NCBI GenBank assembly: GCA_963833675.1
Contig: CAWHYW010000019.1
Span: 62,001 to 126,000 of the forward strand
Reading direction: 5' to 3'
DNA from: DASQDN01 sp963833675
GTDB lineage: Bacteria; Acidobacteriota; Terriglobia; Bryobacterales; Bryobacteraceae
Length of the DNA: 64,000 bases
A model generated the notes under the pieces. It did not search any database and was not told the origin of the DNA. It worked only from the letters and a program-made list of their open reading frames with translations. Positions 8,342-17,467 of this stretch are shown one piece after another. Positions within the stretch are counted from its first letter, which is position 1. The number at the start of each line of letters is the position of its first letter. A program made the translations under genes and the position numbers.

Positions 8342-9177
8342 TCAGCGACCCTGTGTACCCGAACTTACTAGAGGAACGCCATAGCTCCTCAAGATCCCGG
8401 AGATCTGCGCCGAGTTCGTCTTGATTATCGCATCTAATTGACGTTTCAGGTTGGCGGAGCCCCGACGTACTCCCATAGAGATATCGAAGACAAACGGCAG
8501 GTATGGCTTACCGGCATCCTCCGGAATCGGAGTTACCTCCAACGGCATGGATTGCTGACGTGTGAAGTAGCCGGCGATCGGCCCCCATGCGATCGCAACG
8601 TCCACATCGCCTGCAGACACGGCTTCAATCAAACGTGCCGGCGGGTTCGGTTTCGCGTAATCGTCTGTGACCCGGTAGCCCGATACGTTGCGGATAATAC
8701 CGCGCTCTGCGAGGGCGTGCACGGGTGGAGTGTTCGCGTAATCGTCTCCGATAATCTGAACGCCGACCCGAATCTTTCGCAGCTCCGGCGAATTCATCGA
8801 ACGTCAGATGCAGACCTGAGCCTTTCCTCGTGACAAATACGTAGCTCGAGCGGTAATAAGGAATGGTCGTCAGGAGCATGTCCGACTCGCTCGGAACTCC
8901 GATGATGACATCACACGCATCAGCCTTAAGCGTGTTCCGAACATATCCGCGCCTTTGCGGCTGCCAGTAATACGCAAGTTCGGCATTCAGGTTCCGGGCG
9001 ATAAGATCGGCTAGTTTGTTTTCGAATCCCTGCCGTGCCGCGTTGGAGTAAGGTAAGTTGTTGGGATCGGCGCACACCCTGAGAATGCGTTCGGCTCGGA
9101 GGACCAGCCGCGTCCGGCTCTTGCTTGCCTGAACAAGCGCACAGCAGTAACGCCACGCACCCGAATAGCGGTCGCAT
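8342..9177 (-). CDS. XoxJ/MoxJ-like periplasmic binding protein, two frameshifts
   Basis: Three frames combine to about 275 residues. The start (MRPLFGCVALLLCACSG) is a secretion signal, possibly a lipoprotein. Then come VCADPNNLPYSN, FENKLADLIARNL, YYWQPQRRGYVRNTL, CDVIIGVPSESD, PYYRSSYVFVTRKGSGL, and after a second break LRKIRVGVQIIGDDYANTPP, VDVAIAWGPIAGYF and PFVFDISMGVRRG. This is the quinoprotein-dehydrogenase-associated substrate-binding-protein family (MoxJ/XoxJ), thought to help mature PQQ alcohol dehydrogenases. Breaks are near 9090 and 8805. No PQQ dehydrogenase or cytochrome lies beside it. Confidence 0.75.
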
Positions 9178-9220
9178 TTGAGAAGTAGATGCGCCGGGAA
9201 AATGACCTGTTTCGCCGATC

Positions 9221-9793
9221 CTAACAGCGACTAGCTTCCGCGACAGGCGCGTTGATCATTCGGAATTGGCTGACCGGCCCCTGATCCGCCTGCTCCTCAA
9301 GTAGTTCCAGTCCCTTGGCCGTTAGCATGTATTTCCCACTGTCTCCGCGCTGAATTCTGCCCGTTTCGCGCAGGTACCAAAGGCTGATCTCCAGATGTTC
9401 GCGAGGAACGCCCAAGAGTTGTTCTAGCTCGACGACCGTCAGCGTAGGATGATCGGGTTGATTCATACGCTTCGTGCATAGCAACGACAGAATCCCGAGG
9501 CGCTTGCGCTTCTCGGCTTCCAAGCCTTGGACGGCATTAGGCTGATCGAAGATCTTCCACTTCAGTCCCGTGGCGATCCGGTGCTCGACATCATACGCTG
9601 CCCGCGTCTCCGGATCGCTAAGCACGCGATACGCTTTCAGCACATGCTCGAACGTCTCCTTGTTGCCGGTTTCCTTGTTATCCGGGTGGTAGAGTTGCGC
9701 GAGCAGGCGGTAAACACGCTGAACGGTTTCGGGCTGAGCGTTAGGGCTAACCTGCAGTACCTCGTAGTAGTCTTCGAAAGATTCTCGCTGCAT
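9221..9793 (-). CDS. J-domain protein with C-terminal winged-helix-like region
   Basis: A 190-residue protein. Residues 6-70 are a J domain (YYEVLQVSPNA, HPD at 36-38, KAYRVLSDPETRAAYD), which stimulates DnaK ATPase. The glycine-rich and zinc-finger domains of DnaJ are absent. Residues about 95-175 (LTVVELEQLLGVPREHLEIS, LWYLRETGRIQRGDSGKYML, TAKGLELLEE) look like a winged helix of the kind seen in transcription factors. Partner and target are unknown. It is divergent from the ceramidase-like gene. Confidence 0.8.
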   Translation of the reverse strand: MQRESFEDYYEVLQVSPNAQPETVQRVYRLLAQLYHPDNKETGNKETFEHVLKAYRVLSDPETRAAYDVEHRIATGLKWKIFDQPNAVQGLEAEKRKRLGILSLLCTKRMNQPDHPTLTVVELEQLLGVPREHLEISLWYLRETGRIQRGDSGKYMLTAKGLELLEEQADQGPVSQFRMINAPVAEASRC

Positions 9794-9873
9794 GTGACGG
9801 AATCAAGTATGTAGCTTCAATGAGTGGAGTACAAGTTACTTAGGTACTGGGAGGGCCTAAAAAACGTGCCATT

Positions 9874-11112
9874 TTGCATAGGGTTTTTATTCCTTTCGAT
9901 CACTCGCGGCGGGCTAGCGAGTACAAGGCGGGCGTTGCGCGGATCGATATCACTCCGAGCGCGCCTATCCGCATGGCCGGCTACGCCGCCCGGGAAAATC
10001 CTTCTAACGCCATAGCAGGCCGCCTCTGGGTGAAGGCGCTGGCGATTGAGGACCGGAAAGGCAGCCGAATTGTGTTTGTTACAAGCGACCTGATAGGACT
10101 ACCGCATAGTGTGTCCGATGTGGTCGGCGCGACTATCGAAAAGAGATTTGGACTCGCACGGAATCGATTGCTTCTGAACTCGTCGCACACGCACGCGGGC
10201 CCGATCGTCTGGTCCAGCGACCGTTTAGCGCCAGGTCTATCGGACGAGCAGAAACAGGTTGTGATGCAGTATCGCAACAAGCTCGTGGATCATCTCGTTT
10301 CAGTGGTAGGGGCTGCGTTGGGAAGTATGGCGCCTGCTGAAATCCAATTCGGATCAGGGCGAAGCTCACTTCGCGGTGAATCGCCGAATGCGCGTTGGCG
10401 ATGAGGTGAAGATCGGAGTGAATCCATCTGGCCCTACTGACCCGAGCGTTCCAGTACTGAAAGTGAGTCGGCCCGACAATTCGACGCTTGCCATCTGTTC
10501 GGGTACGCTTGCCACAACACAACACTCGGTTCAGACAACCTCGCGATAGACGGAGATTATGCCGGCAAAGCGCAATCGGAGTTGGAAAAGCACCTTCCTA
10601 ACGCGACAGCAATGTTCCTGATGCTATGCGGGGGTGACCAGAATCCAAATCCTCGCGGAAGCATGGAGGACGTCGGCAAACACGGAGAAGCTTTAGCCGC
10701 CGAGGTAAAGCGCGTACTCGGGCAAAAGCTTGATCGTGTGACAGGACCGTTCGCCACAGCTCTACAGATAAAAGATCTCGCTCTCGCCGAGCCGCTCTCC
10801 AGACCCGTACCGTACCCGGTACAAGCAGTCCGTTTTGGAAAGAGTCTCACGTTGGTCGCTCTGGGCGGTGAAGTTGTGGTCGATTACGCGCTGAGGATCA
10901 GGCGGGAGTTCCCGAAGGAGCGACTCATCGTGGCGGGATATTCGAACGATGTCATGGCTTATATACCCACCGCATCGATGCTCAAAGAAGGCGGGTACGA
11001 GCCGGTGACGAGCATGCGGTATTACGGCTTTCCCTCGCCTTTCGCATCGGATGTAGAAGAACGCGTGATGAGCAGCGTAAGAGAAGTGCTGCGGCGTGTG
11101 GGAGTTCGTTAA
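9874..11112 (+). CDS. Neutral/alkaline ceramidase-like hydrolase, frameshifted
   Basis: Pieces in three frames give about 410 residues: YKAGVARIDITPSAPIRMAG, then LLLNSSHTHAGP (the zinc-binding SHTH-type motif), a middle stretch QGEAHFAVNRRMRVGDEV, then FGYACHNTTLG, LMLCGGDQNPNPRGS, and FVAL-like ends. This matches the neutral ceramidase N-terminal family (PF04734), amidases that can split fatty acids from ceramides. It is much shorter than true ceramidases (about 650-700 residues) because the C-terminal domain is missing. Breaks lie near 10355 and 10510. The start is uncertain: a hydrophobic stretch in another frame (VPFCIGFLFLSI from GTG 9866) looks like a signal peptide, so a third break near 9905 is possible. 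Confidence 0.7.
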
Positions 11113-12854
11113 TTCGCGGGAGAAAAATCTTTCAGCGTTGCGCGCCAATTGCCGTATCCGCGAGTTTCTTCTTCGAAGCAGATTGCGAAGTCGTAACACA
11201 CGCCAGGCTGCAGTTCCGAGATGCGCCCCGCGAGATTCCATGAGCTTGCCATCATAGTGCGGCCGTTTTGCCGGATTGCTACCTTAAGGAGCTTCTCTTT
11301 GAAAAGGACAGGTGGACCCGCGAGTTCCGCATTCTGTACAGCGAAAACCGGTGCGGGATTTCCGCATCCGAATGGGGCAATCGCGAACACCTCGGATATG
11401 GCAGCGTCGTTGAGTTCGTTCAGGCCCAACACTGCATCAACCTGTATTGTCGGACAGAGATCCTCGAGCGTCAGCACGGATGCGGCGTATTGATTCAACT
11501 TTTGTCGAAATTCGGCCACTCGTTCAATCGGCGCAGTGACGCCTGCAGCCTGTTTGTGACCGCCGAATTTTGTAAACAGCTCAGGCATCGTTTCGAGGGC
11601 CTCGAGCAAATGAAAGGCGGGAATGCTTCGTCCTGATCCCTGAGCGAGACCCGTTTCCGCGTCTTCGCTCATCACGAATACCGGCCGATGATATCGCTCG
11701 ACGATCCGGCTGGCGACGATTCCGATCACACCGCGGTGCCAGCCGGCCCCGGAGAACACGAGAGCGAAGTCAGTCTCGGTCACCGGCTCACGATCGCAGA
11801 TTTCATGGATCAGCCTGACGATCTCAGCTTCGGTATCTTGCCTTTCCTTATTAAGGTCATGTAGCTCTGTCGCCAACCGAAGCGCGTGATCCTCGTCGGA
11901 GGTTAGGAACATTTCCACCACGTCCGCGGCATTCGACATTCGTCCAGCGGCATTAATACGTGGAGCTACCCGAAACGCAATCTGCCCTGCTGTCGGGCGC
12001 TCGCCTTCTCCGAAACCGGCAACGCGCAGGAGTGCGCGAAGGCCGGGATTACGAACTTGATGGAAGCCCTCGAGTCCACGCTTGACAATGATGCGATTCT
12101 CGCCGAGCAGCGGCACTACATCCGCGACAGTCGCGACCGCAATCATTTTCAGAAAAGACTCGGAGATTTTGCGGACACGTTCGGCGGGCCATTCGCATCC
12201 GTTGCAGAAGGGCTTGGATAAGCTTGAACGTTACGGCTGCGCCGCAGAGATTCTTCTCTGGATAAGCGCAGTCATGACGGTTCGGATTAATCACCGCGAC
12301 GGCAGGCGGCAGTTCAGTATCGGGCAGGTGGTGATCGGTAACGATGACATCGATGCCAAGCTTGCGCGCATGCTCGACAACCGCATTTGCGCGAATGCCT
12401 GTATCTACGCTGATGACGAGCGCGACGCCTTCGGATGCCGCACGATCGATTACCTCCGGTCGCATTCCGTAACCATCGCGCATGCGATGCGGAACAAAAA
12501 ATTCTGAGGCCGCTCCCGCCAAATCCAGGGCTTTTTTGAGGACGACAATCGAGGTAGTTCCATCGACGTCGTAATCGCCGTAGAGGAGAATCTTTTCCTT
12601 TTGCGCGATCGCCTGTAGCAGGCGCTCGACCGCCCGATCCATATCGCGCAACAGAAATGGATCATGCATACCGTCGATAGCTGGGATGAAGAAACGCGTT
12701 CGCCTCCGATGGCGTGCGATAGCCTCGATTCCACAACACGCGCGCCGTCAGCGCGTGCAACCCGAGTGCCCGGGCGAGTTCAACATCCAGGATCCTCGGC
12801 CGGCAGAAGCCAGCGCGCTCGGCGAGCAGCGGAAGCAGATGCAACTCCCGCCAT
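11109..12854 (-). CDS. recJ: Single-strand-specific 5'-3' exonuclease RecJ, three frameshifts
   Basis: RecJ degrades single-stranded DNA 5' to 3' in recombination and mismatch repair. The gene would give about 580 residues, normal for the family. Visible motifs: ARWLLPAEDPG at the N-terminus; LLYGDYDVDGTTS (DHH motif I-II); VISVDTG; VTDHHLP; NPNRHDC; then GRMSNAADVV, GWHRGVIGIVASR, GSGRSIPAF and FGGHKQAAG. The start ATG at 12854 overlaps the stop of the upstream gene (TGATG), suggesting translational coupling. Frame changes occur near 12765, 12670 and 12165. Its stop overlaps the 3' end of the convergent ceramidase-like gene by 4 nt. Confidence 0.88.
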
Positions 12855-13348
12855 CAGTTTTTGGAATAGTACCCGCTCAACGGGTTCTCGTCGCTGTCTT
12901 CCTCATCCTCGGGCATGATATCGAGCTCGTCGAGGATATTGTTCAGCTCCGCATACCATTCCGTCCGAAGCTCGAACACGTAGGCCAGATTCTCGTGTAC
13001 GAACGAGAGCTCCAGCGCGCAGGTGAACCCGTCATATACCCGTAACTCTCGAAGCCGGCGTTCCGCATCGCGTTGGTCGTCGAAGTCGTATGCAGCGTCC
13101 TGCAACTCATCAAGCGCGCGATCGATGATCGATGCCGTGAACTCACGATTGTGAAACACAACGAGACGAACATCGAGTTGTTTCGCGACATTGAGGAAAT
13201 CGCGAAAATCCGGATAATGGACGGTGTCCCATTCAATTTCCGGCCGCTCGAGCATGCCGACTGAAAAACCGTGAAAGACGACAAATCCGTGCGATTTTAA
13301 ATAGGCTTCGATTTCCGACTTCAGAGTATCCAGATTTTGCTGCTGCAT
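12854..13348 (-). CDS. Conserved protein of unknown function, 164 aa
   Basis: An acidic soluble protein with no signal or membrane segment. Notable stretches are YLKSHGFVVFHGFSVGMLER near residues 16-36, FHNREFTASIIDRALDELQD, and a very acidic end (DELDIMPEDEEDSDENPLSG). I do not recognise it. It is translationally coupled to recJ (TGATG at 12852-12856), so a link to DNA metabolism is possible but not shown. Confidence 0.7.
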   Translation of the reverse strand: MQQQNLDTLKSEIEAYLKSHGFVVFHGFSVGMLERPEIEWDTVHYPDFRDFLNVAKQLDVRLVVFHNREFTASIIDRALDELQDAAYDFDDQRDAERRLRELRVYDGFTCALELSFVHENLAYVFELRTEWYAELNNILDELDIMPEDEEDSDENPLSGYYSKN

Positions 13349-13613
13349 GGGAAAGACACCTCTAGCATCGCATGTCCTTAGCCGTCCACGGAATCGATAT
13401 CAGGAATAGCGGCATGCCGCGACCAGCGTTTGTAGTGTACGTCAAATGAGATGGAAACACATTTGATTCCTGGAAGATTTGCGAATAAAGTTTAACGTGC
13501 CTTTGTCGCGCGTTTGAAGGTTGACTAGTAACTTCGACCCCCTGGCGGACATCTTTCGAGGTGACCTGACAAGTCAAGGCGGCCAACGGCAGCGGCCGCA
13601 GAAAGGAGATTCA

Positions 13614-13985
13614 ATGAGAAGACTTGCACTCAGTCCCGTCGCGACACTAGTGCTAATGGCCACAACTCTCTTTGCAGCCGATATCGCCGGCAAATGGACC
13701 GCGGAAGTAGAGGGCCGCGACGGTCAAAAACGGACAACAATATTCAACCTAAAGGCCGATGGTGACAAGCTCACCGGGACAGTGTCCGGACCGGGCGGCC
13801 GTGAGTTCAATATCGAAGATGGCAAGATCAGCGGCGACGATATTTCATTCGCCGTGACCATGGAATTCAACGGCAACTCGCGTAAGATCGAATATAAAGG
13901 TAAAGCAGTCGGTGACCAGCTCAACTTGAAGCGTGGGGAGGGTGAGCGGGCACGCGAGTTCACCGCCAAGCGCGCTACCAGTTAA
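13614..13985 (+). CDS. Small secreted beta-rich protein, 123 aa
   Basis: A signal peptide (MRRLALSPVATLVLMATTLFA) is followed by about 100 residues of regular short beta strands (DIAGKWTAEVEGRDGQKRTT, GDKLTGTVSGPGG, GDDISFAVTMEFNG). Such lipocalin-like single-domain exported proteins are common in Acidobacteriota and lack a known function. AAAGGAG lies 7 bases upstream of the ATG at 13614; an in-frame upstream extension to 13521 is rejected on that basis. Confidence 0.75.
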   Translation: MRRLALSPVATLVLMATTLFAADIAGKWTAEVEGRDGQKRTTIFNLKADGDKLTGTVSGPGGREFNIEDGKISGDDISFAVTMEFNGNSRKIEYKGKAVGDQLNLKRGEGERAREFTAKRATS

Positions 13986-14012
13986 CGCGCAATCTAAGTA
14001 CGGTGGTTTCAA

Positions 14013-14044
14013 CAGGGGCGACGCAATAAATCGCGAAGCCCCTG
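14013..14044. terminator. Inverted repeat between convergent genes
   Basis: CAGGGGC (14013-14019) and GCCCCTG (14038-14044) form a 7-bp stem with an 18-base AT-rich loop, between the 3' ends of the secreted-protein gene and the 48-residue membrane protein. There is no strong T-run. It may work as a bidirectional terminator. Confidence 0.4.
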
Positions 14045-14048
14045 CTGG

Positions 14049-14195
14049 TTATTCAAAGAAGTGGACGCTGTAAATGAGTCCGCCAAACAGCAGTACGGAT
14101 GCAACCGCAACGGCCGCATACCGGAGGAGCCGCTCTTTGCCGGTGCTTTCCCGATTGAGATCAGCCTTCATTTGGTCGTCGAGGCTATCGAACAT
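14049..14195 (-). CDS. 48-residue single-span membrane protein
   Basis: A short frame begins MFDSLDDQMKADLNRESTG and continues through KERLLRY into one hydrophobic span (AAVAVASVLLFGGLIYSV), ending HFFE. An optimal AAGGAGG lies 9 bases before the ATG. Charge pattern predicts a cytosolic N-terminus. Position between a convergent terminator-like repeat and the sigma-54 regulator gene, together with the strong ribosome-binding site, supports a real gene. No family recognised. Confidence 0.65.
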   Translation of the reverse strand: MFDSLDDQMKADLNRESTGKERLLRYAAVAVASVLLFGGLIYSVHFFE

Positions 14196-14292
14196 GGATT
14201 AGTACCTCCTTCCCATGCTTCGCCCCGATTTTGCACTGGGTCCAGGAAAAAAGCAAGCGAAATTTAAGGAAGTTCCAAACCGGCCCCACTTC

Positions 14293-15612
14293 TTAGTGGA
14301 GGCCCATTCGCTCAAGCTTCCGGTACAAAGTCTTGCGTTCGATACCCAGAATCTTGGCTGCGCGTGACTTGTTTCCGCCCGCCGCGGCGAGTACTTTCCG
14401 AATCTGTTCCGCTTCCGTATCCGCCAGTGTTTCGTTGGAAACGTTCTCGGGTTCCATCGATGCGATCGCGTCGCGGACGGCGAACTCATCGATGCGAGCG
14501 CCCGCGGCGAGAATACACAACCGCTCGATCAGATGCTGCAATTGGCGGATATTACCCGGCCAAGTATATTCCTTCAGCGCCTTTAATCCCGACTCGGTGA
14601 GGCGAGCGGCCGTGCCGAATCGCTGATTCGATCGTTCAACGAAATGCTGCGCGAGCAGCGGAATATCGCCATGTCGCTCGCGCAATGGAGGCATTTTGAT
14701 CCGAATTACGGCCAATCGGTACCAAAGATCCTCACGGAATTTCCCATCCTGAACGAGTCTATGTAGATCCCGGTTGGTAGCTGCAACCACCCGGACATCG
14801 ATTTGTCTGGATCTTGGAGATCCGACCGGCCTTATCTCACGTTCCTGAAGAAATCGCAGAAGCTTCAATTGAAACGCCTGGTCGACCTCTCCGATTTCAT
14901 CGAGGAACACTGTTCCGTGATTTGCCGCCTCAAAGACCCCGACCCGATCCCGGTCCGAACCTGTGTAGGCTCCGCGTATGGCGCCGAAGAGTTCGCTTTC
15001 GATCAAAGTGGGCGCGATGGCTCCGCAATCTACCGCAAGGAATGGCTGGTCGGACCGGCGGCTGTAACGATGAAGCATACGCGCCAGCAACTCCTTCCCG
15101 GTGCCAGTCTCACCTTCAATCAGAACAGTTGTCTCTTTGGGGGCCACAAGGGACAAGGTCTTGTAGATCGCCACCATGGGGCCCGAACTCGCGATCATTT
15201 CGGTCGGCGGAAGTTCCTCGTATTCGACTTCCTCGTCGTCTCCGTCGGGATCGGAGGTGTTTTCCGCGCGTTTTAAAGTTTCAAGGAGCCGGTCGAGTTC
15301 GAAGGGCTTCGCGATATAGTCGAAGGCGCCGCCCTCGGTTGCGCGCATCACGGTTTCCATCGTCCCCCTGCCGGTCATGAGTATGACCGCGCAATCGGGA
15401 TTGGAATTCTTCGCCGCTCGTAACACGTCAAGGCCGGTACGTTCGTCTAAATAGATGTCCGAGACTACAATCGGATACGAGTTCTGTGCCAATCGCTGAA
15501 GGGCATCGCGAGTAGATGAAACGGCGTCAACCTCATAGCCCTCGAGTTCGAGGAATGTGACTACGGTGTTGCGGACCGAGCTGTCATCCTCGACGATCAG
15601 CAGACGTGGCAA
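14293..15612 (-). CDS. NtrC-type sigma-54-dependent response regulator
   Basis: A complete 439-residue regulator: receiver domain 1-120 with Asp9/Asp10 and phospho-acceptor Asp52; AAA+ domain about 140-370 with Walker A GETGTGKE at 167-174 and Walker B near LDEIGE; Fis-type helix-turn-helix at the end (NKSRAAKILGIERKTLYRKL). The sigma-54 contact loop reads GAYTGS at 214-219 rather than GAFTGA: the central Thr is kept, Phe is Tyr and the last Ala is Ser. It lies 31 bases downstream of the histidine kinase gene and is its probable partner. Targets unknown; no clear -24/-12 promoter was found nearby. Confidence 0.93.
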   Translation of the reverse strand: MPRLLIVEDDSSVRNTVVTFLELEGYEVDAVSSTRDALQRLAQNSYPIVVSDIYLDERTGLDVLRAAKNSNPDCAVILMTGRGTMETVMRATEGGAFDYIAKPFELDRLLETLKRAENTSDPDGDDEEVEYEELPPTEMIASSGPMVAIYKTLSLVAPKETTVLIEGETGTGKELLARMLHRYSRRSDQPFLAVDCGAIAPTLIESELFGAIRGAYTGSDRDRVGVFEAANHGTVFLDEIGEVDQAFQLKLLRFLQEREIRPVGSPRSRQIDVRVVAATNRDLHRLVQDGKFREDLWYRLAVIRIKMPPLRERHGDIPLLAQHFVERSNQRFGTAARLTESGLKALKEYTWPGNIRQLQHLIERLCILAAGARIDEFAVRDAIASMEPENVSNETLADTEAEQIRKVLAAAGGNKSRAAKILGIERKTLYRKLERMGLH

Positions 15613-15643
15613 ATATTACCCCTCATTGAGAGCGCGGCCGTGA

Positions 15644-17467
15644 TCACGATACCAACTTGGACACCGGCGCGGCAGGTATAACCATCGTAAAACAGGAACC
15701 TCTTCCCGGCGTGCTGGTCACCTCCATGCGGCCACCGTGATGATGTACGATTTGCTCTACAATTGACAGACCGATTCCCGTGCCGGCTTCGCCCGATGCT
15801 TCCGCCTTTTTGGTCCGATAAAACTTCTGGAAGATATTTCGCAATTCTCTTTCGTCCATCCCGATTCCTTGATCCCGCACGGACAGGCGCAGGCAATTGT
15901 GGTCGCGATTCACGGATACCGTGACTATCGTCTCCGCGGGAGAATACTTTACCGCGTTGGTCAGCAGATTATAAATCGCATATTCCATCAGTTCGCGGTC
16001 GCCGGTAAGCGTTGAATGCTCGAAATCGTCGACCCGGAACTCGATTTGCTTCCGCTCGGCCAGGGGCCGCGCCCGTTCCAGACACGGCCGGAGAACATCC
16101 ACAGCATCAAACACTTCCGAGCGGATGTCCATATGGCCGTCGGTCAGCCGCTCGATATCGAGGAAGGTCTGGATCATTCGCGCCAGCCGCTTCGACTCCG
16201 AGTTGATCATTTCGGCCATCTGCTTGCGTTTGGCCTCGTTTAGGTTGTAACGCCCCATTAATTCGCTTGAGCCCTGAATCGCTGTAAGCGGCGATCTCAT
16301 TTCGTGAGTCACAAAATGGATAGCTTGCTGATATCGCGCTTTATCGGATTCGGATTTTCGCAATTGCCTGCGGACAACGAAATATTGCCACGCAGCGGCG
16401 GCGAATACGGAAAGCCAGGCTGCCCACACCGGAGCGAGATACGGGAAAATGCTGTTCTTCGCAAATGCCAGGTGCGGCGTAGAGTGCGCGCCGACGACCA
16501 GGGCGAATGCGAGTAAATAAGCAGGCCAGCCGCTCAGAAAAGCAAAGGTCACGCCCGCCGCGATTGTAAACAGCAGACAGACAGCGACTACCGCGGTGGG
16601 AGAGGCCGGCGTCAGAAATTGACCGCGCGAGATCGTCTCATAGGCTTGGGCATGGATTTCGACGCCGGTCATCATCGCGCCGAAGGGCGTCATGAGCCGA
16701 TCGTGGGCCGCAGTCTGGGCGGTGATCCCAATGAAGACAACTTTGTTCTCGGCTTCGGGAAAGGTGAGATGGGAAGCCGATACACGTGGAATGCCGTCCG
16801 CATAGCGAATGTACAGCGCGCGGCTGGTTTCGCGGCGTGCCGGCATGCTGACCGAGCCCACATCCAACGAGTGCAGCGATTCCTCAATCATCGGAATACC
16901 CATCCGCAGTCGATAGGCTTCCAACGCCATCGCCCACCGGCGGTCGTGTCCGGCGACTACTTCGAGCGGTATCTTGCGATTGACCGGGTCGGGGGAAGCG
17001 TGGACATGCCCAATCGCTTTGGCGTATTTCCGAAACGAGGGTTGAGGATCTTCCCACTTTTCACCCCCCGGGAGAACGTCGCTGCCAAGGACGAGGTTGG
17101 GTGTGGACGCGAGCGCCTTTTCGAGAGCTCCATCGTCCGCCGGGTCGCCGGGATCCGGCAAAGCAATATCGATTGCGACCACCGCGGGCCTGTTTCGCTG
17201 AAGCCGAATCAGAGCATCGGCAAGCGTGCGCCGAATGTTGCGCATGCCACCCGTCGTACTGAGTGTTTGCTCGTCGAATGCCAGGATTATCGAACTCGGT
17301 TCAACCGGCGCCGGCGGCTGGACGCGGAACATCCAGTCGTACGCGCTGCCTTCCATCCCCTCGGCCAGCGTACTCAAACCCGCGACCATCGAGATCGCGA
17401 AAGCGACGCCGAGAATCGAGAGATAACCGAGGGTGACCCTACCGGGCCATTGCTTTCTCGATTTCAT
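15644..17467 (-). CDS. CHASE2-domain sensor histidine kinase
   Basis: A 607-residue membrane kinase. One N-terminal membrane span (about 12-32) is followed by an extracytoplasmic CHASE2 domain (about 40-285; SAYDWMFRV, VAIDIALPDPG, FIGITAQTAAHD, GVEIHAQAYETI) and three spans (about 291-365). The kinase core has the H-box HFVTHEMRSPLTAIQG with His388, the N-box NLLTNAVKYSP, and the G boxes DQGIGMDE and GTGIGLSIVEQI. CHASE2 senses an unknown external signal. Its start lies inside the 3' end of the peptidase gene (29-nt overlap), and the NtrC-type regulator follows, so all three are probably co-transcribed. Confidence 0.92.
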   Translation of the reverse strand: MKSRKQWPGRVTLGYLSILGVAFAISMVAGLSTLAEGMEGSAYDWMFRVQPPAPVEPSSIILAFDEQTLSTTGGMRNIRRTLADALIRLQRNRPAVVAIDIALPDPGDPADDGALEKALASTPNLVLGSDVLPGGEKWEDPQPSFRKYAKAIGHVHASPDPVNRKIPLEVVAGHDRRWAMALEAYRLRMGIPMIEESLHSLDVGSVSMPARRETSRALYIRYADGIPRVSASHLTFPEAENKVVFIGITAQTAAHDRLMTPFGAMMTGVEIHAQAYETISRGQFLTPASPTAVVAVCLLFTIAAGVTFAFLSGWPAYLLAFALVVGAHSTPHLAFAKNSIFPYLAPVWAAWLSVFAAAAWQYFVVRRQLRKSESDKARYQQAIHFVTHEMRSPLTAIQGSSELMGRYNLNEAKRKQMAEMINSESKRLARMIQTFLDIERLTDGHMDIRSEVFDAVDVLRPCLERARPLAERKQIEFRVDDFEHSTLTGDRELMEYAIYNLLTNAVKYSPAETIVTVSVNRDHNCLRLSVRDQGIGMDERELRNIFQKFYRTKKAEASGEAGTGIGLSIVEQIVHHHGGRMEVTSTPGRGSCFTMVIPAAPVSKLVS

